A stretch of DNA of 64,000 nucleotides from an uncultured Pseudoclavibacter sp. Lineage in GTDB: Bacteria > Actinomycetota > Actinomycetes > Actinomycetales > Microbacteriaceae. Shown here piece by piece: positions 17,778 to 26,236 of this stretch. The DNA is taken from contig CAMIMS010000003.1 of the NCBI GenBank assembly GCA_946221025.1, positions 1-64,000 of the forward strand, written 5' to 3'. How positions within the stretch are numbered: position 1 is the stretch's first letter; every line of letters begins with the position of its first letter. Under the pieces are notes generated by a model, which saw only the letters and a program-made list of their open reading frames with translations, had not been told where the DNA came from and made no database searches. Both the position numbers and the translations under genes were made by a program.

Positions 17778-17862
17778 AGGTCTGGCGTGCATGAGCACGA
17801 AGAAGAACCTTACCAGCGTCGCGACGGGCCGAGCAACTCATCCGCACCGTGAGTCGGGCCGG

Positions 17863-17868
17863 TAGCGT
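17863..17868 (+). promoter_or_regulatory. Leaderless -10 box of the M20 peptidase gene
   Basis: TAGCGT followed by 7 nt and ATG 17876, which supports this ATG over a GTG at 17849. Confidence 0.5.
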
Positions 17869-17875
17869 CGTGGTC

Positions 17876-19210
17876 ATGGTGCCCGAGTCAGATCAGTCCC
17901 TTTCCGCCGGCGACACGCTCGAGAACGAGCCGGTCATCGCCACCACGAGAGACCTCATCCGGATGGATACGACCAACTACGGTCGTGGCAAATCCAACGG
18001 TGAGGCCGAGGCGGCCGAGTACATCGCAGACCGGTTGAAGGCGCTCGATCTCGATGTCACGATGCTCGAATCTGAGCCTGAGCGCGTGAGCCTCGTCACC
18101 CGAATCTCGGGGGCGAATCCCGAAAAGCCGGCACTCGTGGTGCACGGGCACACCGATGTGGTTCCCGCCGACCCGGCGGATTGGAGCGTAGATCCGTTCT
18201 CGGCCGAGATTCGCGACGGATGCATCTGGGGTCGCGGCGCAGTCGACATGAAGGATATGGACGCGATGATCCTCACGAGCCTGGAGGACATCATTCGCTC
18301 TGGCCGCCGGCCCGAACGAGACCTCATCGTCGCCTTCTTTGCCGATGAGGAGGACTCCGGTCACCTCGGGTCGCGGTACGTCGTCGATAACCGTCCCGAC
18401 CTCTTCGAGGGCGCGACCGAAGCGATCTCTGAGGTCGGCGGCTACTCGGTGAATATCGGCGACAAGCGCGCGTACCTGCTGCAAACCGGCGAGAAAGCGC
18501 TCATGTGGCTCACCCTTCGCGTGAAGCGTCCGGCCGGTCACGGCTCGCGCCTCGTTCCGGCGGAGAACAACGCCATTAGCGTGCTCGCGGGCGCGATCGC
18601 GCGGCTCGTCGAGCACGAATGGCCGGTTCGCCTGAACGAGACCACCGAGCAAATGGTCGATGCGCTCTCGCAACTCCTCGGCATGGACGGATCAGACCCC
18701 CACGCCGTGGCGACAAAGTCCGGCAAAGCGGCGGGCTTCCTCACCGCGAGCCTGCGCACCACCGTCAACCCGACCATGCTCAACGCCGGTTACAAGCACA
18801 ATGTGATTCCCGAAACCGCGAGCGTCGCGATCGACGTTCGCCCGTTCCCGGATGAAGAGGATGCGGTCCTCGCCGAGATTCAGCGCATCGTTGGCGACGA
18901 CATCGAAATCGAGACGAACTCGCGCGATGTCGGCACGCGCGCTCCCGTCGACTCGCCGCTGACGCAGACCGCCACGAGCATCCTCGAGCGCCATGACCCC
19001 GGCGCCCAGGTCGTCCCGTACTTCCTGTCGGCCGGCACTGACAACAAGGCCCTGTCGCGACTTGGCATCAACGGCTACGGGTTCGTGCCCCTGAAGCTGC
19101 CCGCCGACATGGACTTCCCGGCCATGTTCCACGGGGTGGATGAGCGCGTGCCGCTCGAATCGCTCGTGTTCGGCAAGCAGGTGCTCACCGACTTCCTGCT
19201 CGAGTACTGA
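17876..19210 (+). CDS. M20 family metallopeptidase
   Basis: A 444-residue dizinc hydrolase. Metal ligands are visible: VVHGHTDVVPAD (His, Asp), WGRGAVDMKD (bridging Asp), FFADEEDSG (general base Glu and ligand Glu) and the final His in AMFHGVDER. The lid/dimerisation domain lies at about 205-325. This is the M20A/ArgE-DapE-CPG2 clan; it may be a dipeptidase, carboxypeptidase or deacylase. It has no signal peptide. A neighbour farther on (58018-59448) is a second, distinct M20 enzyme. Confidence 0.9.
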   Translation: MVPESDQSLSAGDTLENEPVIATTRDLIRMDTTNYGRGKSNGEAEAAEYIADRLKALDLDVTMLESEPERVSLVTRISGANPEKPALVVHGHTDVVPADPADWSVDPFSAEIRDGCIWGRGAVDMKDMDAMILTSLEDIIRSGRRPERDLIVAFFADEEDSGHLGSRYVVDNRPDLFEGATEAISEVGGYSVNIGDKRAYLLQTGEKALMWLTLRVKRPAGHGSRLVPAENNAISVLAGAIARLVEHEWPVRLNETTEQMVDALSQLLGMDGSDPHAVATKSGKAAGFLTASLRTTVNPTMLNAGYKHNVIPETASVAIDVRPFPDEEDAVLAEIQRIVGDDIEIETNSRDVGTRAPVDSPLTQTATSILERHDPGAQVVPYFLSAGTDNKALSRLGINGYGFVPLKLPADMDFPAMFHGVDERVPLESLVFGKQVLTDFLLEY

Positions 19211-19241
19211 GTCGCCACATAGCGCGGGGGGCGCGAGCGCG

Positions 19242-19247
19242 TACTAT
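19242..19247 (+). promoter_or_regulatory. Putative -10 box of uppP
   Basis: TACTAT lies 53 nt before the uppP start. Unlike the leaderless genes, uppP has a ribosome site (AGAAGAGG) 5 nt before its ATG, so a leader of about 45 nt is expected. Confidence 0.45.
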
Positions 19248-19300
19248 CGGCGGGTTCTCTCGCGCCGCCCGCGCGCCGCAAACGTCTAGAAGAGGTACGC

Positions 19301-20149
19301 ATGGATTGGTTCACGGCGATCGTGCTGGGACTCGTGCAGGGACTGACTGAGTTTCTGCCGATCTCATCCAGCGCGCACCTGCGGATCGTGGGGGAGTGGC
19401 TGGGTCAAGACCCCGGCGCGTCGTTCACCGCGATCACGCAGATCGGCACCGAGATCGCCGTTCTCGTCTACTTCTGGCCGGACATCATCCGCATCATTCG
19501 CCAGTGGATCGGCTCGCTGACCGGCAAGGTCCCGAAGGACGATCCGGATGCGCGCATGGGCTGGTACGTGATCATCGGATCCATCCCGATCGTGCTCGCG
19601 GGCGTGCTCCTGCAGTCGCTCATCCGCACGACCTTCCGGTCGCTGTGGTTCACGGGCGTGATGCTCATCGTCTTCGGCATCATTCTCGGCGTGGCCGACA
19701 TCCTCGGCCGCCAGCACAAGAAGCTCGAACAGCTGAACGCGCGCGACGGCATCATCTACGGCCTCGCACAGTGCCTCGCCCTCATCCCCGGCGTCTCGCG
19801 CTCTGGAGGAACGCTCACGGCCGGGCGCATGCTCGGATACGACCGCGCCGCTGCGACGCGCTACGCATTCCTCCTCGCGATCCCCGCCGTGTTTGGCGCG
19901 GGGCTGCATGAGATCTATTCGGTGTTCACGGATGATGAGACCGCGGCCGTGTCGTGGGGTCCGACGATCATCGCCACGATCATCGCGGGCATCACCGGAT
20001 GGCTCGTGATCAAGTTCCTGATGCAGTACGTCGAGCGTCACACCTATGTGCCGTTCGTGCTCTACCGCATCGCTCTTGGCACGCTGGTGCTGGTGCTGCT
20101 CGCCTTCGGTGTCATGTCGGGTGAGCCGCCGCAGGTTCCGGCGACCTAG
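19301..20149 (+). CDS. uppP: Undecaprenyl-diphosphatase
   Basis: A 282-residue polytopic membrane phosphatase (BacA/UppP) that recycles undecaprenyl pyrophosphate for cell-wall synthesis. The two active-site motifs are [17 protein letters not shown] (residues 11-27) and the PGVSRSGGT segment, both facing the membrane exterior. Eight hydrophobic helices are visible. The gene is followed by mshC with 41 bp between, an arrangement conserved in actinobacteria. Confidence 0.96.
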   Translation: MDWFTAIVLGLVQGLTEFLPISSSAHLRIVGEWLGQDPGASFTAITQIGTEIAVLVYFWPDIIRIIRQWIGSLTGKVPKDDPDARMGWYVIIGSIPIVLAGVLLQSLIRTTFRSLWFTGVMLIVFGIILGVADILGRQHKKLEQLNARDGIIYGLAQCLALIPGVSRSGGTLTAGRMLGYDRAAATRYAFLLAIPAVFGAGLHEIYSVFTDDETAAVSWGPTIIATIIAGITGWLVIKFLMQYVERHTYVPFVLYRIALGTLVLVLLAFGVMSGEPPQVPAT

Positions 20150-20178
20150 CCGTCCGGATCCGTCCAACATCGCCCAGT

Positions 20179-20184
20179 TAGGCT
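20179..20184 (+). promoter_or_regulatory. Leaderless -10 box of mshC
   Basis: TAGGCT followed by 6 nt and the GTG at 20191, which supports that GTG as the true start. Confidence 0.5.
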
Positions 20185-20190
20185 TCGCGG

Positions 20191-21492
20191 GTGCGAGAGA
20201 TTGCGAGCTGGCCACGCCCCGAAGTGCCGAAGCTTCCGGGCAAGAACGACCCGATCGGCATCTTCGATGGTCGCTTCGGTGAGGTTCGCCAAAGCGACAA
20301 CGGCGAAACAGCGACGCTGTACGTCTGCGGCATCACGCCGTACGACGCCACCCACCTCGGTCACGCCGCCACCTACATCGCCTTCGACACGCTGCAGCGC
20401 GCGTGGCTTGATGCGGGGCTCCAGGTGCGAACCGCGCAGAACGTGACCGATGTCGACGATCCGCTTTTCGAACGGGCGAACGCCACCGGCGCCGACTGGC
20501 GAGCACTCGCAAAAGCGCAAACCGATCTCTTCCGCGCCGATATGACGGCCCTTCGGGTCATTCCGCCCGACCACTACGTGCGGGTTCAGGATGCGGTCGA
20601 TGAGATCGCATCCGCGGTCGCCGCCCTCATCGAGCGCGACCTCGCGTATGACGTGCCGATCGACGAGAACGCCGACCCGAAGCCCGTCGATGAGAACGCG
20701 CGCGATATCTATTTCGATCTCGAGCGCGCCCAGCGGCTTCCGGGCGTGCTTCAGACGATGGATGTCTCTCGCTTTGAGCCGATCGACCTCGAATACGTGT
20801 TTCGTGAGTTCGGCGGAGACCCGGACCGCCCAGGCAAACGCGGCCGGCTGGATCCGCTCCTGTGGCGCGCCGCCAGGCAGGGCGAACCTGCCTGGGAGAC
20901 GAGCGTTGGCCTGGGCCGGCCCGGTTGGCACATCGAGTGCGCCTGCATCGCGAATGGCACGCTCGGGGAGACCGTCACCGTGCAGGGCGGCGGACGCGAC
21001 CTGACCTTCCCGCATCACGAGATGAGCGCTCAGCACGCGAGCGCCCTGACCGGCAAGCCGTTCGCGCGCACTTTCCTGCACGCCGGTCTCATTGCCTACC
21101 GGGGCGAGAAGATGTCGAAGTCGCTCGGAAACCTCGTCCTCGTCTCAAAGCTCGTCGAAGCCGGTGTAGATCCGGCCGCGATTCGCCTCGCGATCCTGTC
21201 TCACCGCTACTCGGCCGATTGGGAGTGGACCGACGGTGGCTTGGCGACTGCCGCAGCGAGGCTCGGTGTGTGGCGAAACGCGCTCCGGCGCCTGCGCGCG
21301 GGGAACGCCGCGAGTGCGGAGGTGACCGGAGACGCGGACCCCTCGCCGACGCTCACGCGCATGCGTGCCGCGCTCGCGAACGACCTCGACACCCCCGCCG
21401 CAATCGCAGCCGTTGATGCCTGGGCCGAGAACCCGTCCGGACAGCGCGATGTTCCCGCGGCCGTGGATGCGCTCCTGGGCATCAGACTGTGA
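20191..21492 (+). CDS. mshC: L-cysteine:1-D-myo-inosityl 2-amino-2-deoxy-alpha-D-glucopyranoside ligase
   Basis: A 433-residue class I synthetase-like ligase. It joins cysteine to GlcN-Ins in an ATP-dependent step, the third committed reaction of mycothiol synthesis. The HIGH signature appears as THLGHA after YVCGITPYD, and the KMSKS loop is GEKMSKSLGN. Zinc-ligand Cys/His occur in HIECAC and FPHHEMS. The protein is shorter than cysteinyl-tRNA synthetase and lacks its C-terminal anticodon domain. Its presence shows that the host makes mycothiol. Confidence 0.95.
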   Translation: MREIASWPRPEVPKLPGKNDPIGIFDGRFGEVRQSDNGETATLYVCGITPYDATHLGHAATYIAFDTLQRAWLDAGLQVRTAQNVTDVDDPLFERANATGADWRALAKAQTDLFRADMTALRVIPPDHYVRVQDAVDEIASAVAALIERDLAYDVPIDENADPKPVDENARDIYFDLERAQRLPGVLQTMDVSRFEPIDLEYVFREFGGDPDRPGKRGRLDPLLWRAARQGEPAWETSVGLGRPGWHIECACIANGTLGETVTVQGGGRDLTFPHHEMSAQHASALTGKPFARTFLHAGLIAYRGEKMSKSLGNLVLVSKLVEAGVDPAAIRLAILSHRYSADWEWTDGGLATAAARLGVWRNALRRLRAGNAASAEVTGDADPSPTLTRMRAALANDLDTPAAIAAVDAWAENPSGQRDVPAAVDALLGIRL

Positions 21493-21523
21493 CGCTCCAG
21501 GTGCGCATCCTGCAGTTTGAGCG

Positions 21524-22333
21524 TTAGAACGCGCGGTTTTCCTCCGCAGCAATGACGGCTATCTCGGTGCCAGAGTCGGGGTCTCGAGCGAGTAGCTCGC
21601 CGAGGTCGGGGCGGTGGGTGGCCAAGAAGCCGTGGCGAATCGACGTCGCGATGCTCGCGAGCATTGGCGGCTGGAAGGCAAAGAGCCCCGGTGTCGCGAG
21701 AAGCCGGTCGCGGTAGTCGGCGAGCGAGATCTCAACCACCGGCGCTCCCAGGCGCAGTGCCACGTCTGCGATCGTGAATGCGGGCCCGGTCAAGTCGTAG
21801 GTTCGACCGACGTGCTGGTGCGCGGCAACGGCAACCCGCGCGGCAGCTTCCGCGAGGTTTTCGCGAGTGGCCGCGGCAACGGCGCCTGATCCGAAGGGAG
21901 AAAGGATTCTTTCCTCATCCCAAATGACCAAACCGCCAATGAGCTCGGCGTAGAGGCCGTTTCGCAGGATCGTCCACCCAATCCCGCTCTCCATGATCAT
22001 GCGCTCCGTGGCCCGATGGGCAAGGGCGAACGCGAGATGGTCGCCCTCCGCGGCAAGGCTCGTATAGATCACGTGATTGACGCCATCGCGCTTAGCCGCA
22101 TCCAGAACGTTGCCGTGCCGCGCCACCACCGAATCGTCTTCCGCATAGCCCGCAGAGACGAGCACCAGCGTCGAAACGCCGCGCAGGTCCAGTGTGGATG
22201 GCCGGTCGAAGTCCATGAGCATCCCATCCGCGTCCGGGGTGCGGCTCCCACCTATCACATCTGCTCCGAGCTCGCGGATGTGGTGAAGGATTCGGGAGCC
22301 GAGGTGGCCGTTTGCGCCGGTGACGAGAATCAT
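21524..22333 (-). CDS. NmrA-like NAD(P)H-dependent quinone oxidoreductase
   Basis: A 269-residue atypical short-chain dehydrogenase. The Rossmann start MILVTGANGHLGSRIL binds NAD(P)H; LAHRATERMIMESGIGWTIL and RNGLYAELI are typical of the QorB/Qor2 (NmrA-like) group, which lacks the YxxxK active site. It diverges from an HxlR regulator across 95 bp, the same arrangement as qor2-qorR in corynebacteria. It probably reduces quinones under redox stress. GAAAGG precedes the ATG. Confidence 0.85.
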   Translation of the reverse strand: MILVTGANGHLGSRILHHIRELGADVIGGSRTPDADGMLMDFDRPSTLDLRGVSTLVLVSAGYAEDDSVVARHGNVLDAAKRDGVNHVIYTSLAAEGDHLAFALAHRATERMIMESGIGWTILRNGLYAELIGGLVIWDEERILSPFGSGAVAAATRENLAEAAARVAVAAHQHVGRTYDLTGPAFTIADVALRLGAPVVEISLADYRDRLLATPGLFAFQPPMLASIATSIRHGFLATHRPDLGELLARDPDSGTEIAVIAAEENRAF

Positions 22334-22352
22334 CAGTCACGCCTTTCGTTGT

Positions 22353-22369
22353 GGTTATCGTGAGTAACC
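22353..22369. promoter_or_regulatory. Dyad operator candidate between qor2-like and hxlR genes
   Basis: GGTTA and TAACC arms, 7 nt apart, lie 19 nt before the oxidoreductase start and 59 nt before the HxlR start. The position is right for a repressor that controls both genes. Confidence 0.5.
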
Positions 22370-22428
22370 GGGTCGGGTTTCGACCTCATCCTGAGGCGCC
22401 GCGAATACCCGCACAAGGAGGCACTTTC

Positions 22429-22875
22429 ATGTCAGTCGGGCACACCGGAGTAACCGCCGCCTCGCGCGAAGATGCGGCGATGCTCGAACCCTGTGGGAGC
22501 GCCGATCACCCCGACTGCGGCATCCGGGATGTCCTCGATCGCGTGGGCGACAAGTGGTCGGTGCTCGTCATCGTCGAGCTGGCGTCGGGCCCCCGCCGAT
22601 TTCGCGAGCTGCAGCGCGCGATCGACGGGATCTCTCAGCGGATGCTCACTGTGACGCTGCGCCGGCTCGAACGGGACGGACTCGTTATTCGCACGGTCTA
22701 TCCGACCGTCCCCGCCCAGGTTGACTACCGACTCACGGGAATCGGCGCGAGCCTCACGCACCTCGTTAAAGCCCTCGCTGATTGGTCGCTCGAGCATCGA
22801 GCAGCCATCGCCCAGGCCCGAGTTGATTACGACGGGCGCGACGCATCGCCGAGCGCTTCAGCCGTGGATGCCTAG
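22429..22875 (+). CDS. HxlR-type (DUF24) transcriptional regulator, QorR-like
   Basis: A 148-residue winged-helix protein. After a 29-residue N-terminal tail comes C30, followed by GIRDVLDRVGDKWSVLVI, the redox-sensing Cys plus GKW-type opening of the HxlR family. The recognition region is RFRELQRAIDGISQRMLT, followed by LRRLERDGL (wing). The start is ATG 22429, with AAGGAGG 7 nt upstream. It diverges from a quinone reductase gene, so it is probably its thiol- or quinone-responsive repressor. Its TAG stop shares CTAG with the convergent PAC2 gene. Confidence 0.9.
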   Translation: MSVGHTGVTAASREDAAMLEPCGSADHPDCGIRDVLDRVGDKWSVLVIVELASGPRRFRELQRAIDGISQRMLTVTLRRLERDGLVIRTVYPTVPAQVDYRLTGIGASLTHLVKALADWSLEHRAAIAQARVDYDGRDASPSASAVDA

Positions 22876-23951
22876 TCGGCCAAATCGCCACTCGACGGTT
22901 GCGTGCCGGGCTGACCGTCCTCGTCGTCACGGTTGACGCGTGCATCCGGGGTGATCGGCTCATCCGTCGCTCGCGGCTGGCCGAGCCGGCGCGTCGATGG
23001 ATGCGATGCCTGGCCCTTCGGCGGCTGCGGCTGGGACTGCTCAAGGAATCGCTCGAATTCCCTCGCGATTGCTTCGCCCGATGCCTCCGGCGCTTCGACC
23101 GTGTCGTAGGTGCTCTCGAGGAACGAGATGTAGCGAACGAGATCCTCATCTTCGGCGGTCATCTCGTTGATCTCCGCTTCCCAGGTCTCGACCTCGCTGA
23201 GGAGCTCCGAGCGCGGAATCGACAGGTCGAGCACTTCTTCGAGCTTGTCGAGCAGGGCGGATACGGCCTTCGGGGATGGGGATGAGTGCGCGTAGTGCGG
23301 AACGGACGCCCAGAGGCTCAGCGCCCGCAAATCGTCGCGCTCTCGAATAGCCGCGGAAATGATGCCGAGGATGCCGGTCGGCCCCTCGTACTCGCTCCGG
23401 CTGACGCCGAGCTCATCCCGCACGATCGCGTCGTCACTTGATGCGTAAACGGGGATGGGGCGGGTGTGCGGCGCGTCGGCCAGGAGCGCCCCGACCAGCA
23501 CGATGCGCGTGATCTCATGCTCATCAACGAATTCGATGACGCGCTTCGCGAACGTTTTCCATCGAAGGGTCGGCTCCACACCGCTCATGACGTAGATGCG
23601 CGAGTTTGAAGCCGAGATGCGCATTCCAGCGTCGGCGGCGATGTCATCGCCGCGCTCATCCGGGTTTTTCGGGCCGGTCACGACGATGTTGGGCCACACG
23701 ATCTCGCGTTCGCCGCCGTTGAACTGCACCATCGGTCGGTGCAGCGAGTAGTCAAAGAACACTTCGTCGTCGCAGTTCCACAGCAGCTCCGACCGGTCGG
23801 CGAGGTGACGACGAACCATTGAGACCGCATCGCTCGCGGCATCTCCGGCGTCGTTCCACCCGCGCAGACCGATCACGAGTGTTCGTCCGTCGGCAAACCC
23901 GTCCTTTTCGGACGGGTCGTGAGCGGTGGATGAGTCGTGGTTCTCGGTCAC
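22872..23951 (-). CDS. PAC2 family protein
   Basis: A 359-residue cytoplasmic protein of the PAC2 (proteasome assembly chaperone 2-like) family found throughout actinobacteria. The core (about 20-290) contains LVIGLRGWNDAGDAASDA and the GPTGILGIISAA loop; a Pro/Gln-rich, disordered tail (about 300-359) follows. The start is a GTG at 23951 with AGGAGA before it. The bacterial function is unknown and the name reflects fold similarity. It diverges from trmI, as in many actinobacteria, near the usual proteasome region. Confidence 0.85.
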   Translation of the reverse strand: MTENHDSSTAHDPSEKDGFADGRTLVIGLRGWNDAGDAASDAVSMVRRHLADRSELLWNCDDEVFFDYSLHRPMVQFNGGEREIVWPNIVVTGPKNPDERGDDIAADAGMRISASNSRIYVMSGVEPTLRWKTFAKRVIEFVDEHEITRIVLVGALLADAPHTRPIPVYASSDDAIVRDELGVSRSEYEGPTGILGIISAAIRERDDLRALSLWASVPHYAHSSPSPKAVSALLDKLEEVLDLSIPRSELLSEVETWEAEINEMTAEDEDLVRYISFLESTYDTVEAPEASGEAIAREFERFLEQSQPQPPKGQASHPSTRRLGQPRATDEPITPDARVNRDDEDGQPGTQPSSGDLAD

Positions 23952-24064
23952 ATATCTCCTGACGGCGGCTGTGCGCCACCCGGTCGAGCTCGACCGGTGC
24001 TGGCAACACCATCAAGAATAGGCGCGCGATCGCACGAGAATGCGGGGGCGCGACTGCGCGTCGA

Positions 24065-24070
24065 TAGACT
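24065..24070 (+). promoter_or_regulatory. Leaderless -10 box for the uORF-trmI unit
   Basis: TAGACT followed by 8 nt and an ATG at 24079 that opens a 9-codon reading frame ending over the trmI start. Confidence 0.5.
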
Positions 24071-24078
24071 CGGGCGCC

Positions 24079-24108
24079 ATGATTGCCGCCGTCGAGGTTT
24101 GCCAGTGA
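24079..24108 (+). CDS. Nine-residue upstream ORF overlapping trmI start
   Basis: ATG at 24079 encodes MIAAVEVCQ and stops at TGA 24106-24108, which overlaps the trmI GTG (24105) as GTGA. Its ATG lies 8 nt after a -10 box, so it would be the first codon of a leaderless mRNA. GAGGT inside it also serves as ribosome site for trmI. It may couple trmI translation to leaderless initiation. It is too short to be recognised by homology. Confidence 0.4.
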   Translation: MIAAVEVCQ

Positions 24109-25217
24109 GCGCGAATCCCATTCCGATTCGCGGACCCTTCCAGCCCGGTGAGCGCGTGCAGATCACCGGCCCGAAGGGGCGCCTGTCGACGGTGCACCTG
24201 GAGCCCGGCGCCCGCTGGTTCACGCATCGCGGATGGATTGAGCACGACGACATCATCGGCCGCGATGACGCCTCGGTGGTGGTGGCATCTGACGGGGTGG
24301 AGCATCTCGTGATGCGACCGCTCATGAAGGACATCGTCATGTCGATGCCCCGCGGCGCCGCGATCATCTACCCGAAGGATGCCGCGCAGATCCTCGCGAA
24401 GGCGGATATCGCTCCCGGCCAGCGAGTGGTCGAAGCGGGCCTCGGTTCGGGGGCTCTCAGCCTCTGGCTGCTTCGCACACTCGGTGGCTCCGGCGAGCTT
24501 GTCTCGTTCGAGCGCCGCGAGGAGTTCGCGGATGTGGCGCGCGGCAATGTGCACAGCGTGCACGGTCAGTCGCCACCGAATTGGCGCGTCGAGATCGGCG
24601 ACCTGCAGGTGGCTCTGCCGGATGCGGTCGAGCCCGGGAGCGTCGATCGGGTTGTGCTCGACATGCTCGCCCCGTGGGAGTGCCTGGATGTCGTTGCCGG
24701 CGCCCTCACCCCGGGCGGGGTGCTGTGCTGTTACGTCGCAACGGTCACGCAACTTTCGCGCCTGACCGAAGCGATCCGTGACACGGAACGATTCACCGAG
24801 CCCGAGTGCAACGAAACGATGGTGCGCGGGTGGCACGTCGACGGCCTTGCGGTTCGCCCCGATCACCGAATGGTCGGGCACACGGCATTCCTGCTCACCT
24901 GCCGGCGCATGGCGGATGGCTCCAAGCCGCTGCAGAAGAAGCGTCGCGGGTCGAAAACCGATTACACCGCCGAGGATGTCGAAATCTGGACTCCGGGGGC
25001 GCTCGGTGAGCGTGACATCAGCGACAAGCAGCTGCGAAAGCGTGCGAGGCGTGCGATGCGGGGGGCTGCGGCCGTTGCCTGCGAGCTCGATTCACCGGCG
25101 GAGCGCGATTCCACCACGTCACCGGCGGGTGAGACCATGAGCGACAGTGAGGCGCCCGCGGGCCCCGCACCCCACCCGGCACCCGCGGAAACGACACAAC
25201 GAGAGGACACCGCGTGA
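24105..25217 (+). CDS. trmI: tRNA (adenine-58-N1)-methyltransferase
   Basis: A 370-residue class I methyltransferase that methylates A58 in the T-loop of tRNA using SAM. An N-terminal beta domain (to about 85, with the block YPKDAAQIL) leads to the Rossmann domain with EAGLGSGALSLWLLRTLG (SAM motif I). The catalytic region VVLDMLAPWE follows, and the C-terminal basic tail is rich in Arg/Lys then Pro/Ala. The start is the GTG at 24105. In many actinobacteria trmI precedes the proteasome ATPase gene, but here two FKBP-like lipoprotein genes follow. Confidence 0.92.
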   Translation: MSANPIPIRGPFQPGERVQITGPKGRLSTVHLEPGARWFTHRGWIEHDDIIGRDDASVVVASDGVEHLVMRPLMKDIVMSMPRGAAIIYPKDAAQILAKADIAPGQRVVEAGLGSGALSLWLLRTLGGSGELVSFERREEFADVARGNVHSVHGQSPPNWRVEIGDLQVALPDAVEPGSVDRVVLDMLAPWECLDVVAGALTPGGVLCCYVATVTQLSRLTEAIRDTERFTEPECNETMVRGWHVDGLAVRPDHRMVGHTAFLLTCRRMADGSKPLQKKRRGSKTDYTAEDVEIWTPGALGERDISDKQLRKRARRAMRGAAAVACELDSPAERDSTTSPAGETMSDSEAPAGPAPHPAPAETTQREDTA

Positions 25218-26236
25218 TTCCAAACCGATCGCGTTCCGCCAACGTCCGCCCCGCGGCGCTTCTGAGCGCCGCGCTTCTGCCGCTCTGGCTCGCGATGACC
25301 GGATGCACCGCGAGCGCGCAGAGCGATATGCCGGCGTTCGAATGCGAGTCCTCAGTCGAATCGGGCCCCGTGCTCGACTCGGTCGCCGTCAGTGGTCAGT
25401 TCGGGAATGCCATCACGCTGAATCCGACGGGGGATATGACGGTCGACCAGCTGGTCGCGCACAGGCAGGGCGAGGGCGACGGGCGCCTGGTAACCGAGCG
25501 CGGCGTCATCGATGCGAACTACACGATCGTGGACATGAGCAACGGCGCAGTGCTCGCACCGTACCGTCCGTTCACGATCACCGCTGACGAGAACTCCGCC
25601 GCAACGACAATGGACGCGATCGCGGCGCAGCTGCCCGGGATCGCATCGGCGATGCAGTGCGCACGTGAGGGGCAGCGCGTCATCGCGGCCATGCCGATGT
25701 CGACGCTGTTCGGCGACGAGTCGGGAACATCGCTGCCGGTCGACACCTCCGTCGTCGTCGGGGTCGACATCGTGCGCGTGTACTCGTCAAGCGCCTCAGG
25801 CGTCGTCTCGATGCCCAAGGACGGGTTCCCGGCCGTCGTGACGGCGCCCGACGGGCGGCCCGGCGTCACCATGCCGAAGGCTCCGGCCCCGGCCAACGAG
25901 CGCGCGTGGATGCGCATCACCGGTCACGGGCCGACAGTCGCAGCGGGCGAGCAGGCGACCATTCACATGTCGATCTTCGACTGGGAGTCGGGCGAGGAGC
26001 TCGCCTCTACGTGGGATGCGCGAAACTCGGTCATCCGCGTTCCAATCGACCCGAACAACGATGGCATCTACGGGCTCACCAAGCACCTCGAGGGGCAGCC
26101 GACCGGGTCACAGCTCGTGGCCGTCGTTCCCGCGGCCCGTGTGGCCGAAGCGCAGGGGCCGCTGCATCCGCAACTCGTCGCCGGGCGAACGCTCGTCGTC
26201 GTGGTCGATGTGCTCGGAACGGACGGTGCCGCCTAA
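25214..26236 (+). CDS. FKBP-like lipoprotein, degenerate
   Basis: A 340-residue secreted lipoprotein. The signal peptide ends in the lipobox LAMTGC. Two repeated halves each show the FKBP-like pattern (VDANYTIVDMSNGAVLAPYRPFTIT, then SQLVAVVPAARV), but the aromatic pocket residues that bind proline are largely lost. Prolyl isomerase activity is therefore doubtful. The gene is coupled to trmI by GTGA and to the next gene by TAATG. It and its neighbour look like a tandem duplication in which only the second copy kept the FKBP site. Confidence 0.78.
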   Translation: MIPNRSRSANVRPAALLSAALLPLWLAMTGCTASAQSDMPAFECESSVESGPVLDSVAVSGQFGNAITLNPTGDMTVDQLVAHRQGEGDGRLVTERGVIDANYTIVDMSNGAVLAPYRPFTITADENSAATTMDAIAAQLPGIASAMQCAREGQRVIAAMPMSTLFGDESGTSLPVDTSVVVGVDIVRVYSSSASGVVSMPKDGFPAVVTAPDGRPGVTMPKAPAPANERAWMRITGHGPTVAAGEQATIHMSIFDWESGEELASTWDARNSVIRVPIDPNNDGIYGLTKHLEGQPTGSQLVAVVPAARVAEAQGPLHPQLVAGRTLVVVVDVLGTDGAA

